This document shows positions 51,998-61,102 of a DNA stretch of 64,000 nt, in pieces. The position numbers and the translations under genes were made by a program. The notes below the pieces were generated by a model. The model was not told where the DNA came from and searched no databases. It saw only the letters and a program-made list of their open reading frames with translations. This DNA comes from M3007 sp031425035 (GTDB lineage: Bacteria; Bacteroidota; Bacteroidia; Chitinophagales; Saprospiraceae), in NCBI GenBank assembly GCA_031425035.1, contig JANPIN010000069.1:1-64000 (forward strand). Direction: 5' to 3'. Positions within the stretch are counted from its first letter, which is position 1; each line of letters opens with the position of its first letter.

Positions 51998-54442
51998 ATG
52001 CGCTCCAGCCTCGCCATTTGCCTGCTCTTTATTTGCTCTTTCGTCAGCGCCCAACCGAACGTTTATATCAGGTTTCCGGACGACTTGTTCGTGATGGGTT
52101 GTGCGGATATTTACCATCCGCCGGTTTTATATAACCCGGATAGCCTGCCGATTACCATTGATTATGAAGATTTTGTCTTTCCCTTGATTACCGACGTCTG
52201 TTATACCATCGAGCGCACCTGGTATATTCGGAACATCAATAACGACGCCACGCTTCCCTGGGGCTATGTACCGAATCCGGCGCCCGAGGCGGGTTCGCCG
52301 CATGCGCCCGGCAATCGAAACGGGCCAACCATCTCCGCACCGGGCAACGCCATACCCGGCTGGGAACCGACACTGACGAAGATCTATTTTCAGGATGCCC
52401 AACCCACGGATTATTCCGTGTTTTACACGGGCGGCAATTTCATGACCTTTGCCAACAACCAGCCGGCTGTTTTTACGGTGCCCGCTCTTGACCTGGTGAA
52501 AGGTTTTGTGTATAAACAGCGCATCGACATCATCGATACGGTGCGCCCGGCGATCTTGACCTGCCCGACTGCCGCAGTCTTTTTTCCGGATACGACGCCC
52601 AACAGCGCTTTGTTCTGGCAGGCTGATGAGTGGTTCGACCCCCTACTGGAAAGCCATGACCTGCAGGAAACACCGGTTAGTCTGACGATCAACACGACGG
52701 ACGATTGTACGGGCAACGGCGTAAACATCCGGTACACGCTCTTTCTGGATCTCAACCGCGACGGCGTGCAGGAAACAGTGGTGGATAACTCCAACGCTCC
52801 GGTCGTACCCGGGCAGATCAACTATGGCAACATTAATTCGCTGAATAACAGTGGTGGCCAACCACAGGTATTCGATCAGCGGCCGGTGATGGCAAGTGCT
52901 AAATACAAATTTGGTTTACAGGAAAGCAACAACGGCCCGAACCGGATTTGTACCCTGGGCTGGCATAGTGATCAGGCGCCGAACGTCTGGGTCCCTATGC
53001 AGCTGCCCACCGGTACGCATCGCATTCAATGGACCGTTGAGGATGGCTGCGGAAACCTAAACACCTGCGACTATTTTTTTACCGTCGGTGATTCCACGCA
53101 CGTTAAAGCGGTGGACTATTTCATTCGCTTTCCGGATGATGCCTATTCTACAGATTGCAGTGATCTGTATATGCCGCCGGTTTTGTCTAATCCGGATAGC
53201 CTGGACATCAGCATGGAGTATGAGGATATTCCCTACGACGGAGTGCCGTTAGCCTGTATCAAATTTGACCGTAACTGGCTGATCAAAGGTCCACATTATG
53301 ACCCCGCACTGCCCTGCACCCGCGTCCCTAACCCGCACCCAAATGCGGGTACGAATGCCATGCCCCTTAACCGGGTTGGTGTTACTGTTTCGGCACCGGG
53401 CAATTTGCAACCCGGCTGGGAACCCACGACCGTCAAGATTGATCCGCAGGATGCTGTAGCTACCAACTATGCACTTTTCTACACGGGTGGTTATTATAAC
53501 ACGTATGTGAATGGCATTCCATCCAGCTTTAACGCCCCCCCTGTGGCCCAGGCGAATTGTTACCAGTATGTGCAGCAAATCTCTATTGTCGATGTCACCC
53601 CGCCGACGATCAGCAGTTGTCCGGTGGACCCGTTTTTCCCCGATACAACCGCTAATGATTCGCTGTTCTGGAACGCCGCTTATTGGCTGGACCCGGTCAA
53701 TCAAAGTCATGATCTGCGCGATAACCCGGTGCTTTTACCTCTGGAGGTAACCGATCCATGCAGCGGCGCCAGCACGGATATTCATTTTTTCCTCTTCCTG
53801 GATCTGGATCGCAACGGGGTACAGGAAACCGTTATCAATAGCAATAATGCGCCACCTGCCGGGCAGGTGATGTTCGGCAATGCGTTCAACCCTAACTATG
53901 CCGGTGGCGTAGCGCAGGACTTCGATCAGCGGCCAGTTCCGTCCAACGAAAAATATCGGTTCCTGCTGCAAAACAGCACTAGTGGGCTGTATAGATCTGC
54001 CCAGGTTGGCTGGTACAGCGCCACGACACCCGGCACCTGGATACAGCCGCAGCTTCCGCCCGGCAATCACCGGATCAAATGGATTACCGAAGATAACTGT
54101 GGAAATACGAAGGTTTGCGACGTTTTTTTCACCGTTACGGACTCGAATGCAGTCGTTTCGAGTGTACATCCCGGTGCGTTGGGTAGTGGACAAACATTGC
54201 GGGTTGCTCCCAATCCGGCAACCGGCGAATCTGTTTTATACCTGGAAAATCTGGGTATTACCAACGCCAATTTTGACCTGTATGATGGTTATGGTCGATT
54301 GGTCTGTAGCCGCCCGGTACAGGATAACCAGGTCCTGCTGGACAAACCGAATTTGCCAACTGGTTTATATTTTTATAAAATTTCAACGGCTGGAAAAGTA
54401 CAGGCAACAGGCAAGCTAAGCCTGATAAGCAGCAAGCATTAG
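51998..54442 (+). CDS. Secreted protein with two homologous modules and T9SS C-terminal domain
   Basis: This 814-residue protein has a signal peptide (MRSSLAICLLFICSFVSAQ) and two related modules of about 350 residues. Each begins with YIRFPDD or FIRFPDD, continues with PPVLYNPDSL or PPVLSNPDSL, has a PGWEPT...KI segment, SCP/TCPT..FFPDTT, and GTHRIQWTVEDGCGN or GNHRIKWITEDNCGN. The C-terminus (about 735-814) is a T9SS sorting domain (LRVAPNPATGESVLYL, LPTGLYFYKIS). The protein is likely exported and surface-attached. The modules resemble extracellular matrix-like repeats of this lineage, with unknown role. Confidence 0.8.
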   Translation: MRSSLAICLLFICSFVSAQPNVYIRFPDDLFVMGCADIYHPPVLYNPDSLPITIDYEDFVFPLITDVCYTIERTWYIRNINNDATLPWGYVPNPAPEAGSPHAPGNRNGPTISAPGNAIPGWEPTLTKIYFQDAQPTDYSVFYTGGNFMTFANNQPAVFTVPALDLVKGFVYKQRIDIIDTVRPAILTCPTAAVFFPDTTPNSALFWQADEWFDPLLESHDLQETPVSLTINTTDDCTGNGVNIRYTLFLDLNRDGVQETVVDNSNAPVVPGQINYGNINSLNNSGGQPQVFDQRPVMASAKYKFGLQESNNGPNRICTLGWHSDQAPNVWVPMQLPTGTHRIQWTVEDGCGNLNTCDYFFTVGDSTHVKAVDYFIRFPDDAYSTDCSDLYMPPVLSNPDSLDISMEYEDIPYDGVPLACIKFDRNWLIKGPHYDPALPCTRVPNPHPNAGTNAMPLNRVGVTVSAPGNLQPGWEPTTVKIDPQDAVATNYALFYTGGYYNTYVNGIPSSFNAPPVAQANCYQYVQQISIVDVTPPTISSCPVDPFFPDTTANDSLFWNAAYWLDPVNQSHDLRDNPVLLPLEVTDPCSGASTDIHFFLFLDLDRNGVQETVINSNNAPPAGQVMFGNAFNPNYAGGVAQDFDQRPVPSNEKYRFLLQNSTSGLYRSAQVGWYSATTPGTWIQPQLPPGNHRIKWITEDNCGNTKVCDVFFTVTDSNAVVSSVHPGALGSGQTLRVAPNPATGESVLYLENLGITNANFDLYDGYGRLVCSRPVQDNQVLLDKPNLPTGLYFYKISTAGKVQATGKLSLISSKH

Positions 54443-54486
54443 TCGCAGTCTTTATTTTTATAAATATTTGATAACCAACCTAAAGG

Positions 54487-55686
54487 TTAAATTTTAACGA
54501 ATTTTCCCACCCGCACCTGGCTGCCGGAATAAACGGCAATACTATACATCCCGGCCGCAAAATCCGCCACTTGGATCTGCAGGTCTCCGCCGCCCAGCGC
54601 GGATGTTTCCAGCAGCATCCCGCCCTGCAGACTGGCGATTTGCACGCGGTAATGGCCTTCGTCCGGCAAACGCAGCGTGAGCTGATCTTGCACCGGGTTG
54701 GGATAAATTTCCAGGGCTAAAGGGTTGCTGGCCGACACCCCGACCACGGCCGCATCCACAATAAGGTCGATGGTGCGCAACAGGGAGTACTGGGCATTGG
54801 CGCCAAAAGCGTCCTGACCGATTTCCCAGATCATGAGACCGCCGACTTCGTTGAGCGCCAGCTGGGTCTTGGCCTGGATGGTTGGAATACCGTTCCAGAA
54901 TTTCTGCCCCGTCTGATCGAGCTGGGCATTGGCGGCATCCTGATTGACAATACCGCGGTAAGTAAAGGACGCCACCGGGCTGACGCCAAAATCATAGCCG
55001 TAAAAAGGTACGCCGAGGGTGAGTTTTTGGGCGGGCACGCCCTGTATTTTCCAGTATTCAATGCAGCTCTCCGCCCAGGTATAGGGCGAATGCTGACCGG
55101 GGTTGGAGGGATCCCAGGGACCCGTCAGGTCATAGACCATCATGTTCACCCAATCGAAAGCCGCCAGGGCGCTTGCGGTGATCTGCGGGTAGCGGTAAGA
55201 ACCGGGCAGCGCGGCCGTGAGGGGAATACCCAGCGGCGCGAGGGCCGCTTTCAATTCCAGAATAAAGGGACTGTACCAGGTTTTGACGTACTGCCATTCC
55301 AGGTCGACATCTACGCCGTCCAGATTCTGGGCCTGCACGTACAGCACGATTTTCTGGATAAAAGCTGCCCGGTTGGCGGGCAGGGTCAGGTTGTTCCAGT
55401 AGGCATCCACTTCGGGAGCCAGGTAACCGCCGGCCAGCGAAATGTAGACCTGGCAGCCCTGCTGGTGGGCCTTGGTAACAGCGGGTTGGATATTGGCGCC
55501 TGCGCAGGAAATGTTACCCAGTGAATTGGGGTTGGCGAAGGCAATGTTTACGTGGGTCAATCGGCTGAACTCAATGTCGTTGATCCAGCTGAAACGATAG
55601 GTCGGCAAATAACCAACGACCTTAAATGATTGGGAATAAACCGTTTGCAGGGCAAACAGCAACAGCAGGGGTAAGAATTTTCGCAT
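54487..55686 (-). CDS. GH18-family chitinase-like protein with T9SS domain
   Basis: This 399-residue protein starts at 55686 (MRKFLPLLLLFALQTVYSQ, signal peptide). The catalytic motif DGVDVDLEW (D123, D126, D128 and acid/base E130) and the strand segments VGYLPTYR, VYISLAGGY, MMVYDLTGPWDPSN and GVPFYGYDF define a GH18 barrel. A T9SS sorting domain ends it (IYPNPVQDQLTLRLP...GMYSIAV). The likely substrate is chitin or another GlcNAc polymer. The catalytic residues are intact. It is divergent from nothing close; the T9SS protein at 51998 converges on it. Confidence 0.85.
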   Translation of the reverse strand: MRKFLPLLLLFALQTVYSQSFKVVGYLPTYRFSWINDIEFSRLTHVNIAFANPNSLGNISCAGANIQPAVTKAHQQGCQVYISLAGGYLAPEVDAYWNNLTLPANRAAFIQKIVLYVQAQNLDGVDVDLEWQYVKTWYSPFILELKAALAPLGIPLTAALPGSYRYPQITASALAAFDWVNMMVYDLTGPWDPSNPGQHSPYTWAESCIEYWKIQGVPAQKLTLGVPFYGYDFGVSPVASFTYRGIVNQDAANAQLDQTGQKFWNGIPTIQAKTQLALNEVGGLMIWEIGQDAFGANAQYSLLRTIDLIVDAAVVGVSASNPLALEIYPNPVQDQLTLRLPDEGHYRVQIASLQGGMLLETSALGGGDLQIQVADFAAGMYSIAVYSGSQVRVGKFVKI

Positions 55687-55719
55687 CGGTGGACGGGTGG
55701 ATGAGTGTGTGAAAGTCCA

Positions 55720-55727
55720 CAAATGTA
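55720..55727 (-). promoter_or_regulatory. -7 box for the GH18 gene
   Basis: TACATTTG on the minus strand fits the TAnnTTTG consensus, 34 bp before the start at 55686. No clear -33 element. Confidence 0.35.
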
Positions 55728-55764
55728 AAAACTTTCACTAGTGCCGCGTCCAGTGAATAACGCA

Positions 55765-56472
55765 CTAAGCGCAATCCCCCTCCGGCATACACACTTCGCC
55801 ATCGGCCGATTGCATTGTAGCGGCGGGATGCGCCTTTTCCCAGGCCTCCCAGGACTGCTCCAGCACCTGTAGAAAACCGGCCGTGGCCTGGGCGCCCGAC
55901 ACGGCGTACTGGCGATTGAAAACGAAAAACGGTACTCCGCGAATACCGATCTCGGCGGCTTCATCGATATCGGCGCGGACTTCTCCGGCATAATCGTCGC
56001 TGTTCAGCAGTTGGCGTACTTCCTTGATTTCCAAGCCCACCTCATGGCCTAATTGTTCGAGCACCGCCGGGTCGCTGATGTTTTTACCTTCGGTGAAATA
56101 GGCGGAGAAGAGTTGTTCTTCGGCAGCGTTTTGCAGGCCGTGTTTGGCGGCCAGGTGGGTAAACCGGTGCGCGTCAAAAGTATTGGCCGGTAGCTGCCGG
56201 TCAAAATCAAAGGTCAAACCTTCGTTATTAGCCATGTGGAGCACCTGCATCGTGGCTTCCCGCGCCTGTTGGGGGCTCCAGCCTTTGCGGTCAGCCAGGT
56301 GATCATAAATATTTTCGCCGGGCACGTATTTCGCCTCGGGGTCGAGCTGGAAACTATGCCAGACGACTTCCACGGCGTCGCGGTGGGCAAATTCCTCCAG
56401 TGCATTTTCAAACCTGCGTTTGCCGATGTAGCAAAACGGACAGGCGATATCGGACCAAATTTCGACTTTCAT
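55765..56472 (-). CDS. DsbA-family (FrnE-like) oxidoreductase
   Basis: This 235-residue protein has the thioredoxin-fold active site C11-P-F-C14 at the N-terminus (WSDIACPFCYIGKRRFE), the cis-Pro region IGIRGVPFFVFNRQYA, and a long helical insert. No signal peptide is present, so it is a cytoplasmic FrnE/2-hydroxychromene-isomerase-like member. It may act in thiol redox or detoxification. Confidence 0.85.
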   Translation of the reverse strand: MKVEIWSDIACPFCYIGKRRFENALEEFAHRDAVEVVWHSFQLDPEAKYVPGENIYDHLADRKGWSPQQAREATMQVLHMANNEGLTFDFDRQLPANTFDAHRFTHLAAKHGLQNAAEEQLFSAYFTEGKNISDPAVLEQLGHEVGLEIKEVRQLLNSDDYAGEVRADIDEAAEIGIRGVPFFVFNRQYAVSGAQATAGFLQVLEQSWEAWEKAHPAATMQSADGEVCMPEGDCA

Positions 56473-56508
56473 ACAGCTTTAACAATCCTGAACGCGATCG
56501 GATCAGAC

Positions 56509-57069
56509 TTAGCGGAAAAAATTATCCTGTTCATATAATCCGGGCGTTTGTTTTTCCATAATCGCAAATTCCAGGGCTTGACTGGGCACGCCGTATTTAG
56601 CCTCGACGGCAAAGGGCGCGGTTTCCCCGGTGAGTGTGTAGCCATGGCGTTCATACCAGGCGATCAGGTCTTTACGTACCGAAATAACACTCATGTAAAT
56701 GCGTGTGCAGCGACGTTTTCGGGCAAAAGCGTCGGCGGCCGTCAGCAGTTTTTTGCCGATGCCGGCGTTTTGCAGCTCAGGTTCCACCGTCAGCATACCC
56801 AGGTAGAGGCCGGTTTCCTTGACCTGCAGGTAGACGCAGCCTTCGATCCGGCCAGCTTCGTTGCGGTATTTGAGCATCATAGCATTAGGTTCGAGCATCA
56901 TGTCGAGCAACATCGCCTCGTCGGTACGGGCTTCGCCGATGATCAGATCGGCTTCATGGGTCCAGCCTTTTTTGGAACTTTCGCCCCGAAATGCGCTGTT
57001 GACAAGTATAAGGAGAGCAGGAATATCCTCCGGCATAGCGGGTTCGATGGGCATTGCGTGTTGATCCAT
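56509..57069 (-). CDS. GNAT-family N-acetyltransferase
   Basis: This 186-residue protein has MLTVEPELQNAGIGKKLL, the acetyl-CoA-binding motif A, and MSVISVRKDLIAWYERHGY, motif B. It begins with MDQHAMPIEPAMPEDIPALL. The N-terminal part (GESSKKGWTHEADLI) resembles ribosomal-protein or tRNA-type GNATs only loosely. The substrate is unknown. It lies 36 bp from the DsbA-like gene on the same strand. Confidence 0.85.
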   Translation of the reverse strand: MDQHAMPIEPAMPEDIPALLILVNSAFRGESSKKGWTHEADLIIGEARTDEAMLLDMMLEPNAMMLKYRNEAGRIEGCVYLQVKETGLYLGMLTVEPELQNAGIGKKLLTAADAFARKRRCTRIYMSVISVRKDLIAWYERHGYTLTGETAPFAVEAKYGVPSQALEFAIMEKQTPGLYEQDNFFR

Positions 57070-57081
57070 TGACTACTTTTG
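57054..57081 (+). promoter_or_regulatory. Promoter for the pentapeptide-repeat gene
   Basis: TTG at 57054-57056 and TACTTTTG at 57074-57081 are 17 bp apart. A second TACTTTTG at 57121-57128 lies closer to the gene. The region overlaps the divergent GNAT gene's 5' end. Confidence 0.45.
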
Positions 57082-57155
57082 TTTGCGGCTGCAAAAAAAG
57101 CATTTCACCAGCTTTGCGGCTACTTTTGCGTGGATTTTTCCTAAAAAAGGCAGCG

Positions 57156-57728
57156 ATGTATATAGAAGATCAGGTTTTTCAAAATATGGATTTTACGCAA
57201 AATCCGCTAACTGCCGAGGAGTATGAAAACTGCAATTTTGTGAATTGCCACTTTTACGGTGTCAGCCTGTCAGGTATTAAATTCCTGGATTGCACGTTCA
57301 CCGGCTGCGACCTGTGTCTGGTGAAACTGCTCAAGGCGTCGTTCAAAGAAGTAGCGTTTAAAGACTGTAAAATGCTGGGTTTACACTTTGAGGATTGTAA
57401 TGAATTCGGTTTATTATTTAGTTTTAATAGCTGTATACTAAATCATTGTTCTTTTTATCGTACTAAACTTAAATCTACAGTTTTTAAAAATTCCAAGATC
57501 CAGGAAGCAGATTTTACTGAATGTGATTTAAGCCTGGCGGTATTTGACCACTGTGACCTGGCCGGCGCAACTTTTGAAAATACCATTCTGGAAAAAGCGG
57601 ACTTGCGAACGGCATTTAACTATATTATGCAGCCGGAAATTAACCGCATTAAAAAAGCCCGGTTTGCATTAACGGGGCTGGCCGGACTGTTGCAGCACTA
57701 TGATATTGAAATTGACAACGCAAGTTAG
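57156..57728 (+). CDS. Pentapeptide-repeat protein
   Basis: This 190-residue protein starts at ATG 57156 (MYIEDQVFQNMDF); the longer frame is unsupported. It is made mostly of A(D/N)LxF-type repeats (CNFVNCHFYG, CTFTGCDLCLV, CKMLGLHFEDC, ADFTECDLSLAVFDHCDLAGATF), forming a right-handed quadrilateral helix. Members such as Qnr/MfpA bind DNA gyrase, but many have other or unknown targets. A substantial share of cysteines in the repeats is notable. No signal is present. Confidence 0.85.
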   Translation: MYIEDQVFQNMDFTQNPLTAEEYENCNFVNCHFYGVSLSGIKFLDCTFTGCDLCLVKLLKASFKEVAFKDCKMLGLHFEDCNEFGLLFSFNSCILNHCSFYRTKLKSTVFKNSKIQEADFTECDLSLAVFDHCDLAGATFENTILEKADLRTAFNYIMQPEINRIKKARFALTGLAGLLQHYDIEIDNAS

Positions 57729-57739
57729 AAAGGGGGTTT

Positions 57740-57806
57740 GTTGGTTTGTTGGTTTGGAGGTTGGGTTGGTTAGTTGATAGCTAGCACAAACTCCCAACAA
57801 ACCAAC
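57740..57806. repeat. GTTGGTTTGTTGG inverted repeat
   Basis: A 13-bp perfect stem (57740-57752 with 57794-57806) in the 86-bp gap between converging genes. The family resembles the arm flanks at 39885 and the tract at 60129. It may act as a bidirectional terminator or be a dispersed repeat. Confidence 0.75.
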
Positions 57807-57814
57807 CCATTTCC

Positions 57815-58441
57815 TTAAAAATCCATACCTACCGACAAAGTATTCTGCAAATACAGATCATTAGCGCCTTTGGAAATAAAATCCAGCTTATCGGTAGTAA
57901 AATACCCCAGCCCCAGGTTGTAAGTGATTTGGAAATGAGCGCATAACCGGTAGCTCAGGCCCAGGCCGCCATTAAGGGATGTATAAATGCCTTCGTTCAC
58001 CCGCGGGCCCTGGTCCACCCAGAGGTCCCGTTGATTGCTCAGTGCGGCGCCGGCATAGATATAAGGGGCAAGTCTGGCATCCTCCCGCAGTATCCGGCCG
58101 TTGGCCAATTTGTATTTCAAGCCTATGCCCAGCGTCGTGAACCTCGAGCGAAGCATCGTTATGTGTTCTCCCGGTAGCACTAACCCGTCGAAACACCGGC
58201 CAATATCGCCCATGGTGGCGAACACCTGAGCATCCAGCGCCGGTGTCAGATAGCGGCTGTAATCCAGGCGGGCTACCCCATACCATTCTTCTTCAAAATC
58301 AAAAAAGGAGTTGCCCAGATCGCCGTTATACTGCTGGATACCGGCGCCCGCACGCAGGTTATTTTTGGCGCTGCGGCTTTGCGCGCTCAAGGCAGTACTC
58401 AGTAAACAGCAAACGAGCAGGAGGTAGAAAGATGTTTTCAT
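57815..58441 (-). CDS. Outer-membrane beta-barrel protein
   Basis: This 208-residue protein has a signal peptide (MKTSFYLLLVCCLLSTALSAQS) and an 8-stranded-barrel look (LRAGAGIQQYNGDLG, WYGVARLDYSRYL, LGIGLKYKLANGR, APYIYAGAALSN, FQITYNLGLGYFTTDKLDFI), ending in LSVGMDF with a terminal Phe. It resembles OmpA-like or PorT-type small barrels without a peptidoglycan-binding part. The function is unknown. Confidence 0.75.
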   Translation of the reverse strand: MKTSFYLLLVCCLLSTALSAQSRSAKNNLRAGAGIQQYNGDLGNSFFDFEEEWYGVARLDYSRYLTPALDAQVFATMGDIGRCFDGLVLPGEHITMLRSRFTTLGIGLKYKLANGRILREDARLAPYIYAGAALSNQRDLWVDQGPRVNEGIYTSLNGGLGLSYRLCAHFQITYNLGLGYFTTDKLDFISKGANDLYLQNTLSVGMDF

Positions 58442-58568
58442 GGATAAAGGATCAAGCGATTATGCCTACTCTGTCGGTTTTCGGCTTCCCCGGTAAATAG
58501 GAAGACGCGCGTTTATAGATGCCGGTTGGGTATGAGCGTGTTTATAAAACCAGCCTGCTTTCCGGACT

Positions 58569-60110
58569 TTACAACGGCACATTCCCATGTTTCCGCTTTG
58601 GCCGTTCCACCACCTTATTTTCCAGCATGGCAAAGGCCTTGATCAGTTTACGCCGCGTGTCACGGGGTTGGATCACCTCGTCGATGAAGCCCCGGGCCGC
58701 CGCGCGGTAGGGATTGGCAAAGGTGTCGGCGTATTCGCGTTCTTTTTCCAGCAGTTTGGCCGCCGGGTCGGGCGCCTGGTCTATTTCGCGTTTGAAAATA
58801 ATTTCCGAAGCGCCCTTCGCGCCCATGACGGCAATTTCCGCACCGGGCCAGGCAAAGTTCATATCCGCACCAATGTGTTTGGAATTCATCACATCGTAGG
58901 CGCCGCCATAGGCCTTGCGGGTAATAAGAGTGACCCGGGGTACGGTGGCTTCGGAAAAGGCATACAGCAATTTTGCGCCGTTGGTAATAATCGCATTCCA
59001 TTCCTGATCCGTGCCGGGCAGAAAACCGGGTACGTCCACCAGCACCAGCAGCGGAATATTGAAACAGTCGCAGAAGCGCACGAAACGGGCGGCTTTCTTG
59101 GAGGAATTTACGTCCAGTACGCCGGCCAGGTTCATCGGCTGGTTGGCCACTATGCCTACACTACGACCGGCCAGACGCGCAAAACCCACCACGATGTTCT
59201 CCGCATAGCTTTCATGAATTTCAAAAAACGAGGCCTCATCCGCAATGCCCGCCACCACTTCACGCATATCGTAGGGCTGGTTCGCATTTTCCGGCAGGAG
59301 CGCAGCCAGCTCGTCCCGGTACTCATCCCCCAGCGTATAGGCTAGGTGTGGCGCCGTGGATTGACAGTTTTGCGGCATATAACTCAGCAGCCGTTTGATC
59401 TTATCCATGCAATCCACGTCGTTGGCCGCCACCAGATGGGTTACTCCGCTCTTGCTGGCATGCGTCGTGGCGCCACCCAGTTCCTCGGAGGTTACCTCTT
59501 CATTGGTGACGGTTTTTACCACGTTTGGGCCCGTCACGAACATATAGGAGCTGTTCTCCACCATCAAAATGAAATCGGTCATGGCCGGCGAATACACCGC
59601 TCCACCCGCACAAGGCCCGAGAATAGCCGAAATTTGTGGAATGACGCCGCTGGCCTGCACATTACGGTAGAAAATATCAGCATAACCACCCAGCGAATTC
59701 ACCCCTTCCTGAATACGTGCCCCACCGGAATCATTCAGGCCGATCAGGGGAGCGCCGTTCTGTACAGCCAGGTCCATCACTTTGCAGATTTTTTCGGCAT
59801 GCGTTTCGGATAAAGAACCGCCGAACACCGTAAAATCCTGGGCAAACACGTATACCAGCCGCCCGCCAATGCTGCCGTAACCGGTCACCACGCCATCGCC
59901 CAAATACTGCTGCTCCGCCATACCAAAGTCGGTACTACGGTGCGTAACCAGCGCGCCGATCTCCTCGAAAGAGTCTTCATCGACCAGAAAGTGAATACGT
60001 TCGCGGGCGGTGAGTTTGCCTTTTTTATGCTGGGCATCGATGCGGGCCTGGCCGCCGCCAAGTTTCGCCTCCGCGAGTTTGGATTGAAGAAGCGAGAATT
60101 TACTGGTCAT
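58569..60110 (-). CDS. Acyl-CoA carboxylase beta subunit (PccB-like)
   Basis: This 513-residue protein is a biotin-dependent carboxyltransferase subunit. It has the N-terminal crotonase-fold segments GKLTARERIHFLVDE, GGSLSETHAEKICKVMDLA, LNDSGGARIQEGVNSLGGYA, ILGPCAGGAVYSPAMTDF and FLPGTDQEWNAIITNGAKLLYA. Length and motifs match propionyl-CoA/methylmalonyl-CoA carboxylase beta subunits; specificity between acetyl- and propionyl-CoA is not certain. The partner alpha subunit is not in the window. Confidence 0.9.
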   Translation of the reverse strand: MTSKFSLLQSKLAEAKLGGGQARIDAQHKKGKLTARERIHFLVDEDSFEEIGALVTHRSTDFGMAEQQYLGDGVVTGYGSIGGRLVYVFAQDFTVFGGSLSETHAEKICKVMDLAVQNGAPLIGLNDSGGARIQEGVNSLGGYADIFYRNVQASGVIPQISAILGPCAGGAVYSPAMTDFILMVENSSYMFVTGPNVVKTVTNEEVTSEELGGATTHASKSGVTHLVAANDVDCMDKIKRLLSYMPQNCQSTAPHLAYTLGDEYRDELAALLPENANQPYDMREVVAGIADEASFFEIHESYAENIVVGFARLAGRSVGIVANQPMNLAGVLDVNSSKKAARFVRFCDCFNIPLLVLVDVPGFLPGTDQEWNAIITNGAKLLYAFSEATVPRVTLITRKAYGGAYDVMNSKHIGADMNFAWPGAEIAVMGAKGASEIIFKREIDQAPDPAAKLLEKEREYADTFANPYRAAARGFIDEVIQPRDTRRKLIKAFAMLENKVVERPKRKHGNVPL

Positions 60111-60128
60111 GTGTGTTGCAGGATTTAA

Positions 60129-60197
60129 GTTGGTTGGTTGGTTGGTTTGGGGTTTGTTGGTTTGGGGTTTGGGGGTTTGGGGGTTTGTTGGTTGGTA
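60129..60197. repeat. GTTGGTTTGGGG tract with G-quadruplex potential
   Basis: A G/T-rich tract of GGTT and GGGGTTT units. Runs of four or five G at 60149-60152, 60164-60167, 60171-60175 and 60179-60183 with loops of 11, 3 and 3 nt match the canonical G-quadruplex pattern. It lies about 40 nt upstream of the carboxylase start. The rest of 60198-60396 is AT-rich with no supported gene. Confidence 0.8.
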
Positions 60198-60396
60198 TTT
60201 ATTAGTTTATAGGCCTATATTTAAATTGGCAGGCATTAAAATAAAGAGAAAATTTAATCTTCCGGGTATTGTTATATTTTACTATAATCAACACAAAGAA
60301 GTTTTAAACGAACACCCATTTAAATTGCTAACGGCCATCAATTATAAACCTCACAAACCTCATAAACCTTTATAAATCCTCACAAACCTCCCCCCT

Positions 60397-61026
60397 TCAC
60401 TCATCCACATATATCCGTTGATATTCAATACTTAGCACCATATCCTTTTCCAACAGAATTTCACCCTCTTTTTCGATCATAAAATGGGCGGTAGAGCCGG
60501 CCGTTTTGGGTACGTATACATCCGCCTGTCCATAGTCATCTGTTTCAATAGTGATCTTATTATCTATATGCACTAATGCATGGGGAATAAGACCGTTTTT
60601 ATCTTTCAGGGAAAATTGAACATGGGTCGTTTCGGGTACGATCTCAATCACAAAATCAATTGGGCGATCCCCTGCATCGGCGGCGGTATAAAACATTTGT
60701 TGAATGATCCGGTAAGGACGGCCGTTTTTCGCCAGGTACGTGAGCCGGACGGTATCGCGCTGTTTGCTGCGGTCCAGGACGGTGAACACAGCCCGGCCAT
60801 CTTCAGTCAGGGGCTGTGGCGGCTCGGGCGCATTATTGCCAAACTGCACACTTACCTGGCTGCCCCGGTACACCACCGGATTATCCGCGGGAGAACGCAA
60901 ACGGATGATCAGATCGAACGAATTCGATTGACAACTGGTAAAATACAGGACAAAAACCAGGAACGCGAACAGGCGGAAAGAGAAGAAAACGGCAGGTCGA
61001 AAAAACGGACGTAATTCAGGATGCAT
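60397..61026 (-). CDS. Lipoprotein related to the EAD11 protein's external part
   Basis: This 209-residue protein starts at 61026 (MHPELRPFFRPAVFFSF...). It has a type II signal with Cys near residue 33 (VLYFTSCQS). The body aligns with residues 130-300 of the protein at 47106: FDLIIRLRSP vs FDVTVRLHEP, PEPPQPL vs PQDPHPL, RPYRIIQQMFYTAAD vs RRFKITQQSAAVLSG, and a carboxypeptidase-regulatory-like TIETDDYGQADVYVPKTAGS vs RTTSDEKGYFKIDIPKASG. It lacks the EAD11-like and transmembrane parts. The two are related modules in different contexts. It is followed on the same strand by nothing until the carboxylase. Confidence 0.7.
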   Translation of the reverse strand: MHPELRPFFRPAVFFSFRLFAFLVFVLYFTSCQSNSFDLIIRLRSPADNPVVYRGSQVSVQFGNNAPEPPQPLTEDGRAVFTVLDRSKQRDTVRLTYLAKNGRPYRIIQQMFYTAADAGDRPIDFVIEIVPETTHVQFSLKDKNGLIPHALVHIDNKITIETDDYGQADVYVPKTAGSTAHFMIEKEGEILLEKDMVLSIEYQRIYVDE

Positions 61027-61044
61027 ACGGTTGGTGCTAGGCCG

Positions 61045-61052
61045 CAAAGATA
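61045..61052 (-). promoter_or_regulatory. -7 box for the EAD11-related lipoprotein
   Basis: TATCTTTG on the minus strand fits TAnnTTTG, 19 bp before the start at 61026. Confidence 0.4.
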
Positions 61053-61102
61053 GCAGTTCCGCGCTTTTTTAATATTGAACTTTGTACTCTGCCGTTTGCT
61101 GC

